A DNA stretch of 64,000 nt from CADEDV01 sp048498035. Lineage in GTDB: Bacteria > Bacteroidota > Bacteroidia > Chitinophagales > Chitinophagaceae. Both the position numbers and the translations under genes were made by a program. A model generated the notes under the pieces. It ran no database searches, was not told where the DNA came from, and was given only the letters and a program-made list of their open reading frames with translations. This document shows positions 15,522 through 24,133 of this stretch, one piece after another (position 1 is the first letter of the stretch; every line of letters starts with the position of its first letter). Location of the stretch: the NCBI GenBank assembly GCA_048498035.1, contig JBEHYT010000001.1, positions 186,001 to 250,000 on the forward strand, read 5' to 3'.

Positions 15522-17102
15522 ATGGAAGAACAATCCCTTGTGGAATATGGCGCCCGCCGGGTTATTATTACTATTACCGCCGTTGTTTGTGCTTTGTTGC
15601 AATTAATAGACACCACTATTGTCAATATTGCCTTACCAACGATGCAGGGAAACCTGGGCGCATCTCTTACCGAGATTACCTGGGTTATTACCGCCTACGC
15701 TATTGCCAATGTAGTGTTGATGCCCATGACCAGCTGGCTGAGCCAGCAGTTCGGGGGTCGTAATTATTTTGCGGCTTCCATCATGTTGTTTACGCTGGCA
15801 TCCTGGCTTTGCGGAAATGCAGGTTCTATTGAAGAAATGATCCTTTTTCGTTTTATCCAGGGCATTGGTGGCGGTGCATTGCTGGTTACTTCCCAAACGA
15901 TCATCACGGAAATATATCCGCCCGAAAAGCGCGCAATGGCGCAGGCGATCTATGTCCTGGGTGTAATTGTTGGCCCCACCATTGGCCCGGCGCTGGGAGG
16001 ATATATCGTAGACCATTTTCACTGGTCGTATATTTTTTACATTAACATTCCCATTGGCATTATTGCTACCCTGCTCACACTGCAGTTTGTAAAAAGTCCG
16101 CGGTACACGTCCCGGTTGTCTGCGCGCCAGGTAGACTGGCTGGGGATAGCTTTGTTAATACTGGCTATCGGCTCACTGCAATTTGTGTTGGAAAAGGGGC
16201 AGGAAGAAGATTGGTTCGACAGTACGCTGATCATTATGCTATCTGTAACGAGCCTGTTCAGTTTTTTCTTTTTCATTTGGCGGGAGATGACTTATGCCCA
16301 TCCCATTGTAAATCTTTCTGTACTTCGCAACCGCAATCTCTCCGTGGGATCGATCTTTTCTTTCGTACTGGGCCTCGGTTTGTTTGGTTCTACGTTTGTT
16401 ATTCCTCTGTACACCCAAAGTATTATGGGCTGGACGGCACTGCAGGCGGGTCTTTTAATGGTGCCGAGCACCGTTTTTACCGCCATCATGATGCCATTTG
16501 TTGGGAAAATGCTGGAGCGAAAAGTTTCCACGCGGTTGCTGGTGAGCCTGGGGATGGCGTTGTTTTTTGTGTATTGCCTGCTTTCCTATAAAGTACTTAC
16601 GCCCAATACAGGGAAGGAAGCCTTTTTTTGGGTATTAGTTATCCGTGGGGTTGGATTGGGACTGTTATCGATTCCCATTACAACGCTGGCGCTTTCCACG
16701 CTTCGCGGTGCGGAAATAGGGCAGGGCGCCGCGCTTTCAGGGATGATGCGTCAATTGGGCGGTTCATTTGGCGTAGCCATTATTTCAACGATGCTTACAA
16801 GAGATGTTCAGCATCATCGGAGTGACCTTGTTGATAAACTTTCTGTAATGAATCCAACCGTACAGCAGGCGGTGCACACGTATGCTTCCGGCTTCCAGGC
16901 AAAGGGATTGCCTTCCAATATTGCTTATAATGACGCGCTGAAACTGATGGATACGCAGGTAAACATACAGGCAACGGTGTTGTCTTATATGGATGTTTTT
17001 TTATGGGTGGGCGTTATGTTCCTGGTCTGTATTCCATTCGTCATCATCTTTGTTCGTGAATCACGGGTACAAACAACCGTAGCTCATCTTGGCGGGGAAT
17101 AG
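15522..17102 (+). CDS. DHA2/EmrB-type multidrug exporter
   Basis: A 526-residue major-facilitator protein with about 14 hydrophobic segments. The DHA2 motif C-like stretch is AIYVLGVIVGPTIGPALGGYI, and LIDTTIVNIALPTMQGNLGASLTEITWVITAYAI marks the first two helices. Such proteins use the proton gradient to export drugs. EmrB normally works with a periplasmic adaptor EmrA, but no such gene is adjacent here. It is divergent from a MarR-type repressor gene with a shared operator. Confidence 0.92.
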   Translation: MEEQSLVEYGARRVIITITAVVCALLQLIDTTIVNIALPTMQGNLGASLTEITWVITAYAIANVVLMPMTSWLSQQFGGRNYFAASIMLFTLASWLCGNAGSIEEMILFRFIQGIGGGALLVTSQTIITEIYPPEKRAMAQAIYVLGVIVGPTIGPALGGYIVDHFHWSYIFYINIPIGIIATLLTLQFVKSPRYTSRLSARQVDWLGIALLILAIGSLQFVLEKGQEEDWFDSTLIIMLSVTSLFSFFFFIWREMTYAHPIVNLSVLRNRNLSVGSIFSFVLGLGLFGSTFVIPLYTQSIMGWTALQAGLLMVPSTVFTAIMMPFVGKMLERKVSTRLLVSLGMALFFVYCLLSYKVLTPNTGKEAFFWVLVIRGVGLGLLSIPITTLALSTLRGAEIGQGAALSGMMRQLGGSFGVAIISTMLTRDVQHHRSDLVDKLSVMNPTVQQAVHTYASGFQAKGLPSNIAYNDALKLMDTQVNIQATVLSYMDVFLWVGVMFLVCIPFVIIFVRESRVQTTVAHLGGE

Positions 17103-17359
17103 CAGTTTCGCGCAGAATTAATACACCAACTTTGTCAAAAAACTACCTAAGAAAAAATACTTAGTCGGATGTGTTGGATTTGCTGCGCTCGTTCCTTTTT
17201 GTTTCTATAAATCAATTGATTGTGAAAGTTGTTGCGCCGATTGGCGGGCGCTCGTCACCGGGCAGGTGCGGCCACGGGTGTTTTTGCAAAAGAATTGATT
17301 TCTTTTTTTATTTGCATCAGTCTGTATCCTATTCATTGAAAAACCTAAATCTAATTTGT
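17103..17359. other. Intergenic region, nothing recognised
   Basis: The gap between the exporter and the secreted protein gene. The reading frame of the latter stays open upstream to 17171, but the peptide has no signal sequence until ATG 17360, so I treat this stretch as leader. A short inverted repeat CTAAG..CTTAG near 17147-17164 is too weak to call. No RNA gene was recognised. Confidence 0.4.
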
Positions 17360-19906
17360 ATGAAAAACCGCCATTTCGGTGGCTTACTCTTCTTTGTCCT
17401 GTTACAATCCACCTCCGTTTTTTCGCAATGTAGTTTTACTGTTACTGCCACTGTTACCAATGTAAAATGTTATAATGGCACCAATGGTTCCATCACCGCC
17501 AATGTTACGGGAGGAACCGGTCCCTTTCAATACCAGCTTGCTGAGGCCGGAGCGGGTGCCTGGCAGTTGGGAAACTCATTCCCGGCACTTGCAGCGGGTA
17601 CCTACCCGGTGTCGGTAAAAGATGCATCTGGTTGTATCAAAACAATCTATGCTACCGTAACCCAGCCCACGGCGCTTACAATCGGGTATAGTGTGGTTGA
17701 GCCTACCTGTCCCGGAAGTTCCAATGGCAGCATCACGATTTCTCCGTCTGGCGGTACAGCGCCCTATGGGTACGCCTGGACCAAAGACGGAAGCGCGTAT
17801 TCCAGTTCACAAAATCTTACTGGCATTTCAAAGGGCAGTTATTTTTTAACTCTCACAGACGCCGAAGGCTGCTCCACTTCTCCTATTGTAACCCAATATG
17901 TAAAAACAATTAACCTGTCTGGTTTTAATGAAGACGTTATTGCAGAGGGAACCAATGCGTCTGCCGGATCTCCTGCCACCACCAACCCACTTGACCAGGG
18001 CGCGAGTGGAAATGTGTTTTATGTTGCCGGGTATAGCAACACCTCGGGTACCTCGGGAAGCCATGGCGTGCCTGTATCAGGAACGTTCAACAGCCAGCAG
18101 GATGCAAGTCGCCCTTATAAATTTGCCAGCTATTCTGCCAATAACTCGTTATTACTGCGCTCCTCTTCTGATGCGTCTTATGGAGGCGCCACATCGGGTA
18201 CGTTAACGTTTGCAAGTGAAAACCAGAGTCCGTATGCTACTTTGTATGTAATAGGAACTACCGGTAATGGTACTGGTACGGCCGACTACCAGGTTAATTT
18301 TGAAGATGGAAGCAGCTACACAGGTTCGCTCAATTTTCCCGACTGGTTCCTGGCACCTGCTACAGCTTCATTGATTCGCGCGATGGGCAGCCTCGACCGC
18401 GTGAGTCGGGCTTCACCTTATGGATTTACCGGCTCAACCGATTTTAACATCTGGGAAGCGCCTATTTCAATTCCAGGTGCCAGCCAGAATAAAGTGGTCA
18501 CTTCTGTCAGCTTTTCCTGGGGCGGCGCCAGCAATGCAAGAATAAACCTGTTTGGAATTACCGGCTATACCTCCACCACTGCAGGGATACGCGTTAATAA
18601 CGGTCCTGCAACTGCAGTTTCAAATGTCGCTATCACTGGTGATGCACCTGCTAACCAGTTTTGCAGCGGTCAGGCAGTAACATTTACCGCCGCATCGGTT
18701 AATAGTGGTTCAACGCCCACCTACCAATGGAAGCTCAATGGCTCGCCTGCAGGGACAAATAGTCCAACCTTTACCACATCCGGTCTCACTAACGGAAGCA
18801 CTGTTCAGGTAACGATGACGGCGGGAGGAACAAATACCGCTTGTATTGCAGTGCCAACGGTGAATAGTAATACGATCGTAATGACGCAAGCCGCGAAAGT
18901 GGCAGCCGTCTCTATCTCGGGCAGCAATTCGGGCTGTGCCGGACAGGCTATGACCTTTACTGCTACACCCGTTAATGGCGGTTCGCCTTCTTATCAATGG
19001 CGGGTGAACGGCTCGCCGGCAGGAACCAACAGTCCAAGTTTCTCGTCTACATTATCCAGTGCCGATGTGGTATCTGTGGAGATGACAAGCAGTATTGGCT
19101 GTGCCAGCAACAACCCGGCTAGCAGCAATACCATCGCCGTTACTGTTTCGCCCGTGCTGGAACCATCGGTTACCATTTCGGCTACGCCGGCCGTGCATTT
19201 CTCCTCTACCGCGGTAGCTGCCGGTTCATCTCCTTCGTATCAATGGTATAAAAACGGCGCAGCAATCGGTGGTGCCACCAGTGCTACCTATAATACAGGA
19301 TCCGCTACCGTAGGCGATGTGTATTCCCTGAAAATGACCTCCAACTATGCCTGTAAAACGGCGCCGTCGGCCATGAGTAATTACCTTACGGTCAACTTTG
19401 CGACGCTGCCCGTGGAGCTTGTTTATTTTACAGCATCCTATAGCAATCGAAAAGTGACCCTGCAATGGAAAACAGCCACCGAAGTGAACAACCGCCGGTT
19501 CCTGGTGCAGCGGCAATCAGCGGGCGGTGCGTGGGAAACGGTTGCAGAAGTTGCTGCATCGGGCGCATCATCCGGCTCTTTATATAGCGCCATAGATGTG
19601 CCAACTTCGGATGGAGTATACCAGTACAGGCTGGCGCAGCAGGATAACGACGGACGTATAACTTATAGTGAAACGAGGATCATTACGATCCGCGGATCAA
19701 AAATATGGACGATATCCGATCTCACCACGCAATGGCAAATCAACAGTACGCAATATGTGCGATACAGCCTGTTTGATTTACAGGGACGATTATTATTGAA
19801 GGGAGAGGGTGTCGGCACACATCTTATTACGAAGCCACAACCCAAAGCCGTGTATGTATTGCAGGTGGATTGTAATGGTATTCGCGATTTTCAAAAAGTA
19901 GAGTGA
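17360..19906 (+). CDS. Large secreted adhesin-like protein with T9SS sorting tail
   Basis: About 848 residues from ATG 17360 (MKNRHFGGLLFFVLLQSTSVFSQ), where a signal peptide begins. The N-terminal part has SprB-like repeats (VKCYNGTNGSITANVTGGTGPFQYQL and TCPGSSNGSITISPSGGTAPYGYAW). The middle is a jelly-roll-like region, followed by three Ig/PKD-like repeats with the phrase SPTYQWKLNGSPAGTNSP. Before the end comes LPVELVYFTASYSNRKVTLQWKTATEVNN, and the last ~65 residues (YSLFDLQGRLLLKGEG...YVLQVDCNGIRDFQKVE) look like a type A T9SS sorting domain. It is likely a cell-surface or released adhesin. A terminator follows. Confidence 0.87.
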   Translation: MKNRHFGGLLFFVLLQSTSVFSQCSFTVTATVTNVKCYNGTNGSITANVTGGTGPFQYQLAEAGAGAWQLGNSFPALAAGTYPVSVKDASGCIKTIYATVTQPTALTIGYSVVEPTCPGSSNGSITISPSGGTAPYGYAWTKDGSAYSSSQNLTGISKGSYFLTLTDAEGCSTSPIVTQYVKTINLSGFNEDVIAEGTNASAGSPATTNPLDQGASGNVFYVAGYSNTSGTSGSHGVPVSGTFNSQQDASRPYKFASYSANNSLLLRSSSDASYGGATSGTLTFASENQSPYATLYVIGTTGNGTGTADYQVNFEDGSSYTGSLNFPDWFLAPATASLIRAMGSLDRVSRASPYGFTGSTDFNIWEAPISIPGASQNKVVTSVSFSWGGASNARINLFGITGYTSTTAGIRVNNGPATAVSNVAITGDAPANQFCSGQAVTFTAASVNSGSTPTYQWKLNGSPAGTNSPTFTTSGLTNGSTVQVTMTAGGTNTACIAVPTVNSNTIVMTQAAKVAAVSISGSNSGCAGQAMTFTATPVNGGSPSYQWRVNGSPAGTNSPSFSSTLSSADVVSVEMTSSIGCASNNPASSNTIAVTVSPVLEPSVTISATPAVHFSSTAVAAGSSPSYQWYKNGAAIGGATSATYNTGSATVGDVYSLKMTSNYACKTAPSAMSNYLTVNFATLPVELVYFTASYSNRKVTLQWKTATEVNNRRFLVQRQSAGGAWETVAEVAASGASSGSLYSAIDVPTSDGVYQYRLAQQDNDGRITYSETRIITIRGSKIWTISDLTTQWQINSTQYVRYSLFDLQGRLLLKGEGVGTHLITKPQPKAVYVLQVDCNGIRDFQKVE

Positions 19907-19924
19907 GGCCCTGATTAGATAGCG

Positions 19925-19954
19925 ATCCCCCGCCACTGGCGGGGGATTTTTTTT
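19925..19954 (+). terminator. Intrinsic terminator
   Basis: ATCCCCCGCC at 19925-19934, loop ACT, and GGCGGGGGAT at 19938-19947 form a perfect 10-bp GC-rich stem followed by T8 (19947-19954). It ends transcription of the secreted protein gene 18 nt after its stop, and overlaps the 3' end of the convergent aldo/keto reductase gene by 2 nt. Confidence 0.92.
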
Positions 19955-20975
19955 AATTTTTTCTGTCGGCGCCCTGGCGCTCCAGCATCCATCCCGGGTA
20001 TTCCGGGCTTAGTTTGCTCACTTCATCCAGGCGTTGTAATTCATCGGCTGAAAGCCGTACATCTACGGCAGCGAGATTATCGGCCAGTTGTTCTCCATTT
20101 TTCGCCCCGATAATTACCGTGCTGACAACCGGCTGATGCAGTAGCCAGGCCAGCGACAATTGGGCTACGGAAACTTTTTTCTCTTTCGCCATCGGCGCCA
20201 GCACATCAATAATATCGTATGCCTTTTCTTTATTCACGGGCGGAAAATCAAATGTAACGCGACGTGCACCTGCGGCCTGTTCTCCATTGCGGGTATATTT
20301 ACCCGTGAGAAAGCCGCCAGCCAATGGACTCCAAACCATCAAGCCGGCTTTTTGATCTTGTAGCAGGGGAACGAGTTCCCGCTCCAGGTCTCTGCCGGCG
20401 ATGGTGTAATATGCCTGAAGGGAAATAAATCGTGATATGCGGTTATAAGCAGAGTAGCCCAACGCCTTCATCAGTTGCCATGCCGCCAGGTTACTACAGC
20501 CAATGTATCGCACCTTTCCTGACTGCACAAGTGTATGCAACGCTTCCAGCGTTTCTTCAAGTGGCGTTAGCCTGTCATATCCATGGATCTGGTAAAGATC
20601 AATATAGTCCAGTTGCAACCGTTTCAGGCTTGCATCACATTGCGCCAGGATATGTTTCCTTGTGAGACCGGAATCATTCGGGCCTTCGCCCATTTTTCCA
20701 CGCACTTTTGTGGCAATCACCAGGTCGTCCCGTTTTAACTGCAGATCACGGATGGCGCGCCCTGTTAGTTCTTCAGACAAGCCTTCGGAATATACATTGG
20801 CGGTGTCAATAAAATTGATGCCGCCATCTACTGCTTGTTGAATCAGCCCGTTCACCGCCTGCTGACCCAGGTCGCCGATATGCGCCCAGATGCCGTTTTT
20901 TCCACCAAATGTCATGGTGCCGAGACAAAGCTCAGACACTTTCAGTCCTGAATTGCCAAGTAGATTGTATTTCAT
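19953..20975 (-). CDS. Aldo/keto reductase
   Basis: A 340-residue NADPH-dependent reductase of the AKR superfamily (YajO/Tas-like group). N-terminal YNLLGNSGLKVSELCLGTMTFGG, catalytic region INFIDTANVYSEGLSEELTGRAI with the D-Y pair, IATKVRG with the catalytic lysine, and YIDLYQIHGYDRLTPLEETLEAL with the His. C-terminal SLAWLLHQPVVSTVIIGAKNGEQLADNL binds the cofactor. The physiological substrate is unknown. It stands alone. Confidence 0.93.
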   Translation of the reverse strand: MKYNLLGNSGLKVSELCLGTMTFGGKNGIWAHIGDLGQQAVNGLIQQAVDGGINFIDTANVYSEGLSEELTGRAIRDLQLKRDDLVIATKVRGKMGEGPNDSGLTRKHILAQCDASLKRLQLDYIDLYQIHGYDRLTPLEETLEALHTLVQSGKVRYIGCSNLAAWQLMKALGYSAYNRISRFISLQAYYTIAGRDLERELVPLLQDQKAGLMVWSPLAGGFLTGKYTRNGEQAAGARRVTFDFPPVNKEKAYDIIDVLAPMAKEKKVSVAQLSLAWLLHQPVVSTVIIGAKNGEQLADNLAAVDVRLSADELQRLDEVSKLSPEYPGWMLERQGADRKN

Positions 20976-21124
20976 TGCCTAAAGTTAAGAAGATGTCTTG
21001 ACCTGGGGCGCCCTTTACACAAGCTTAACGGCGTTCAGGCATTATTTGCCGTGTACGCATTTTGTACTATTGGTGATCAGTGGTATAGCTATTTAGATAC
21101 CTTGTGCCGGTCAAAAAAAATGGT

Positions 21125-23035
21125 ATGAAATATTTTCTTTCAATCTGCATTATGCTAATTACCACGCAGGTAATGGCACAACTTGCTGCCGAACAGCGCA
21201 TACAGGATAGCGTGATTGGCTGGTGGACAAATACCAAGTATGATCACCTGCAACCGCAGAAAGATGTACTGGGTAAAAAGAAGGAAGCCACGCTGAATAA
21301 GCTGGTAGACTGGATGAAAAAAAGTTATACGCCGGTAGGAGGGCTTGGCACATACAGCAGGTATATCGCCGACAATGGCTATGGTGTTAATTTTTTGGTG
21401 TGGAATGTGAGTCACGACAAACGATGGACCGATGCGCAGGGAAAATTCAAACCTATTCCCGAGGAGAATACACCATTTAGGATTGCGATCAATCAATTGT
21501 ACGGTGCATTCCCGATCTATTTTATAAACAATACCAATGGATTTTATTTTGTTGTGCAACCTGATGGATACAACCAGGCTGACCGGGAAAAGAAATCGCA
21601 GGGCAAGTATAATCCAACGATATATTCCGGGCCGGATAAATATATTACCTGGGTAAACGACTGGAGCACTGTCTATCTCGCGCCAAATAACAAATTGCCA
21701 TGGATACCTGTATCCCGCGGAGAGCTATTGCAGAAAGCAGAAGAAGGATTGGCAACAGTGTTGGCCGACAAGCGCAAAGAAGTAGAATCACAATGGCCAG
21801 GTAATAAAAAGTCGCAGGATGAGGCTTATAATTATTTTCTGCCGGAGGTGGAAAAATACAGGAACAATATTCATAAGCTTCGCGATATGTATCGAAATGA
21901 CCTGGATAAACAGGCCGTGGTACGGGATATGCAGCCCACGTTCCGGAGTTTTATTACAGATCCCGACATTTTTAAGATTGATCCGCTTGCTGCGAAAGAT
22001 AAGCACGCCTACCCGGTATACAAGTTGGATGCGGCGGCGCTCAGTAAAACCTCGTCTGACCAACCTTTGTGGGTAGCCATTTCATTTCCGTTTGAAACGC
22101 CCAGGGATGGAAACCAGTTGTATGAACTATACACCGCGATGAGCCAGAATATAAATTACGACTATCTCTATAATTACTTTTTTGATCCTGCAAAAGTGCA
22201 GGGCAAAGCATATAGCGCGGCAAATGCAGAACAACTGGCAGCGCGGCTGGATGCCTTTCGAAAGCTCAATCTTTCCAATATAAAGGCAGACCAGGCGCCG
22301 GTTAATTTACCGGCAGGTGTGCATTTTGCGGATGATTTTTCATCGTCAACAGTGGGTGGTGCGCCGCGCAACTGGTATTTCCGTACCACAGGGGCGCATG
22401 CTACCGTGGTGAATGTAGACAAGCAGCAGGGGAATTGGTTGCAGTTGGGATATGGCAATAAGGTGATCCCTTCACTGTTGAAAAAGCCACTGCCTGAAAA
22501 TTTTTCGCTGGAATTTGATGTTGTGAGTGACCCGTTTACAGTAAACACCGGCGGTTCGCTGCGGGTGTACATGAGCACGTATTCTTCCAATGAAAGTGGT
22601 GTGGAAACGTTTAAAGGAAACGGCAACGCTGTGTCAATAGAGCTGATTCCCGGCCTGGCCAGTTCCCTGGCAGCAGGATATGATTACAGGGGAGAAATAC
22701 GAGTGAAAGTGAATTCAACGCCGGAAGTGAACGTTGAGAATTTTTCAAATGGGCTCGTTTATAATAAACCACTGAATGAATACAATAACGCAAAATTAAA
22801 AACCCATTTTGCGATCCAGTTGAAGGACGGCCGGCTCACCGTTTCTGCCAATGGTAACAAGATTGCCGATTCAAAAGATTTTAAGCTCACCTATGGTGGC
22901 GATTGCAAAAACTGTGATGTGCTGAAAGGTGCACGAATGAACACGCTTCAGTTTATGAATATTACGTCTGGATGGGGTGGCTCAAATCCTGATCCGAATG
23001 TAGCTATCGGCAATGTGGTAATAAAGAAGATATAG
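21125..23035 (+). CDS. Exported protein with C-terminal lectin-like domain, unknown
   Basis: About 636 residues from ATG 21125, where a signal peptide starts (MKYFLSICIMLITTQVMAQ); the frame is also open to 21104. No catalytic motif was recognised in the N-terminal ~400 residues, which contain a charged helical section (KRKEVESQWPGNKKSQDEAYNYFLPEVEKY). From about residue 410 (VHFADDFSSSTVGGAPRNWYF) to the end the pattern resembles concanavalin A-like beta-sandwich domains found in secreted proteins. It precedes the phosphodiester glycosidase-like gene by 157 nt. Confidence 0.7.
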   Translation: MKYFLSICIMLITTQVMAQLAAEQRIQDSVIGWWTNTKYDHLQPQKDVLGKKKEATLNKLVDWMKKSYTPVGGLGTYSRYIADNGYGVNFLVWNVSHDKRWTDAQGKFKPIPEENTPFRIAINQLYGAFPIYFINNTNGFYFVVQPDGYNQADREKKSQGKYNPTIYSGPDKYITWVNDWSTVYLAPNNKLPWIPVSRGELLQKAEEGLATVLADKRKEVESQWPGNKKSQDEAYNYFLPEVEKYRNNIHKLRDMYRNDLDKQAVVRDMQPTFRSFITDPDIFKIDPLAAKDKHAYPVYKLDAAALSKTSSDQPLWVAISFPFETPRDGNQLYELYTAMSQNINYDYLYNYFFDPAKVQGKAYSAANAEQLAARLDAFRKLNLSNIKADQAPVNLPAGVHFADDFSSSTVGGAPRNWYFRTTGAHATVVNVDKQQGNWLQLGYGNKVIPSLLKKPLPENFSLEFDVVSDPFTVNTGGSLRVYMSTYSSNESGVETFKGNGNAVSIELIPGLASSLAAGYDYRGEIRVKVNSTPEVNVENFSNGLVYNKPLNEYNNAKLKTHFAIQLKDGRLTVSANGNKIADSKDFKLTYGGDCKNCDVLKGARMNTLQFMNITSGWGGSNPDPNVAIGNVVIKKI

Positions 23036-23155
23036 ACAGGTAAATGTAGGTTGTATTCGATGGCAGCATGAAAACTATTCTTCAAAGCTGGAAGGTCAGG
23101 CGGAATAAACCGTAAACATGCGGGTTTGTGACGGCAATTAAAGGAAAAGAAAGGA

Positions 23156-23163
23156 TAAATTTG
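23156..23163 (+). promoter_or_regulatory. Probable -7 promoter box
   Basis: TAAATTTG matches the Bacteroidota -7 consensus TAnnTTTG and lies 29 nt upstream of the ATG at 23193. No -33 box at 18-20 nt spacing was found. Confidence 0.4.
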
Positions 23164-23192
23164 TTGATCGATTAACCTGTTCAACAATTTGT

Positions 23193-24122
23193 ATGATCAA
23201 CCGTTCACTTTTCTTTTTGCTGTTTGTCTCGCTTTGCCTTTCAACTTCAGCTCAATCGGATTCTGCCCATTTTGTCCATGCAACTATAACCACGCAAAAG
23301 CTGGCGAAGGGCGTGTACTGGAAACAGTTAACATTTTCTGAGCATGATCTGTTTGGGGCCAACGAACATCTTTCCTGGGTGGAGGTTACAAAAAAGGCGA
23401 AGAAATACCGTCTGAATATTGTTCCCTCAGACTCACTGGAGCGAACATCACAAATTGCCATGCAGCGTAATGCGCTGGCGGGTGTAAATGGATCTTTTTT
23501 TAAAATGCGTGGTCCCGATCCTGATAACCGGAAAGACCTAAATGGGGTGCCGCAACTGGAGCGTTCGCTGCTGCCCTACAACCGGTCTGAAGTATATCTC
23601 CGGGAAGATGGATCGCTGGTGGCATCCAATCTGGCCGGCAAGCAAGGGCAGCGCCGTCGTAGCCAGCAAGGCGCCATCGTGATCAATGGCAGAACGGTAC
23701 AAATCGTGGAAAACAATCCTGATAATTTGAGATTTGAGGATGGCTTACAAGGATCGGATATTCTCTCAACCGGCCCTATTTTATTGATAGACAATAAAAA
23801 TTTTCCGATTATCAAGGATGCATTCAGCACCGACCGTCATCCGCGTACTGCCTTTGGTATTCGCAGTGACGGAACGCTTGTTTTGTTTGTAGTGGATGGC
23901 CGTGCTGCCGAATCTGCCGGATTTAGTATTGAAGAATTGCAACAGGTGATGCGTTGGCTTGGTTGTGCAAATGCCATTAACCTGGATGGCGGCGGGTCAA
24001 CAGCTATGTATATAAAAGGTCAACCTGATAATGGCGTTGTTAGTCATCCGTCTGACAATAAAAAATATGACCACTTCGGGGAACGCGAAGTGGCCAATGT
24101 ATTGTTGTTGCTCAAAAAATAA
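23193..24122 (+). CDS. Exported phosphodiester glycosidase-family (NAGPA-like) protein
   Basis: A 309-residue protein with a signal peptide (MINRSLFFLLFVSLCLSTSAQ). The conserved core of the phosphodiester glycosidase/NAGPA family is visible: ALAGVNGSFFKM, HPRTAFGIRSDGTLVLFVVDGR and the end motif ANAINLDGGGSTAMYI. Studied members remove covering GlcNAc from phosphodiesters in animals; bacterial relatives are thought to act on cell-envelope glycans. It converges with the TonB receptor gene. Confidence 0.87.
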   Translation: MINRSLFFLLFVSLCLSTSAQSDSAHFVHATITTQKLAKGVYWKQLTFSEHDLFGANEHLSWVEVTKKAKKYRLNIVPSDSLERTSQIAMQRNALAGVNGSFFKMRGPDPDNRKDLNGVPQLERSLLPYNRSEVYLREDGSLVASNLAGKQGQRRRSQQGAIVINGRTVQIVENNPDNLRFEDGLQGSDILSTGPILLIDNKNFPIIKDAFSTDRHPRTAFGIRSDGTLVLFVVDGRAAESAGFSIEELQQVMRWLGCANAINLDGGGSTAMYIKGQPDNGVVSHPSDNKKYDHFGEREVANVLLLLKK

Positions 24123-24133
24123 TGTAATCCTTT

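Noticed and set aside
17171..17359. N-terminal extension of the large secreted protein
   Set aside because: The upstream in-frame codons encode a Cys/Arg-rich stretch without an export signal, whereas a clear signal peptide begins at ATG 17360.
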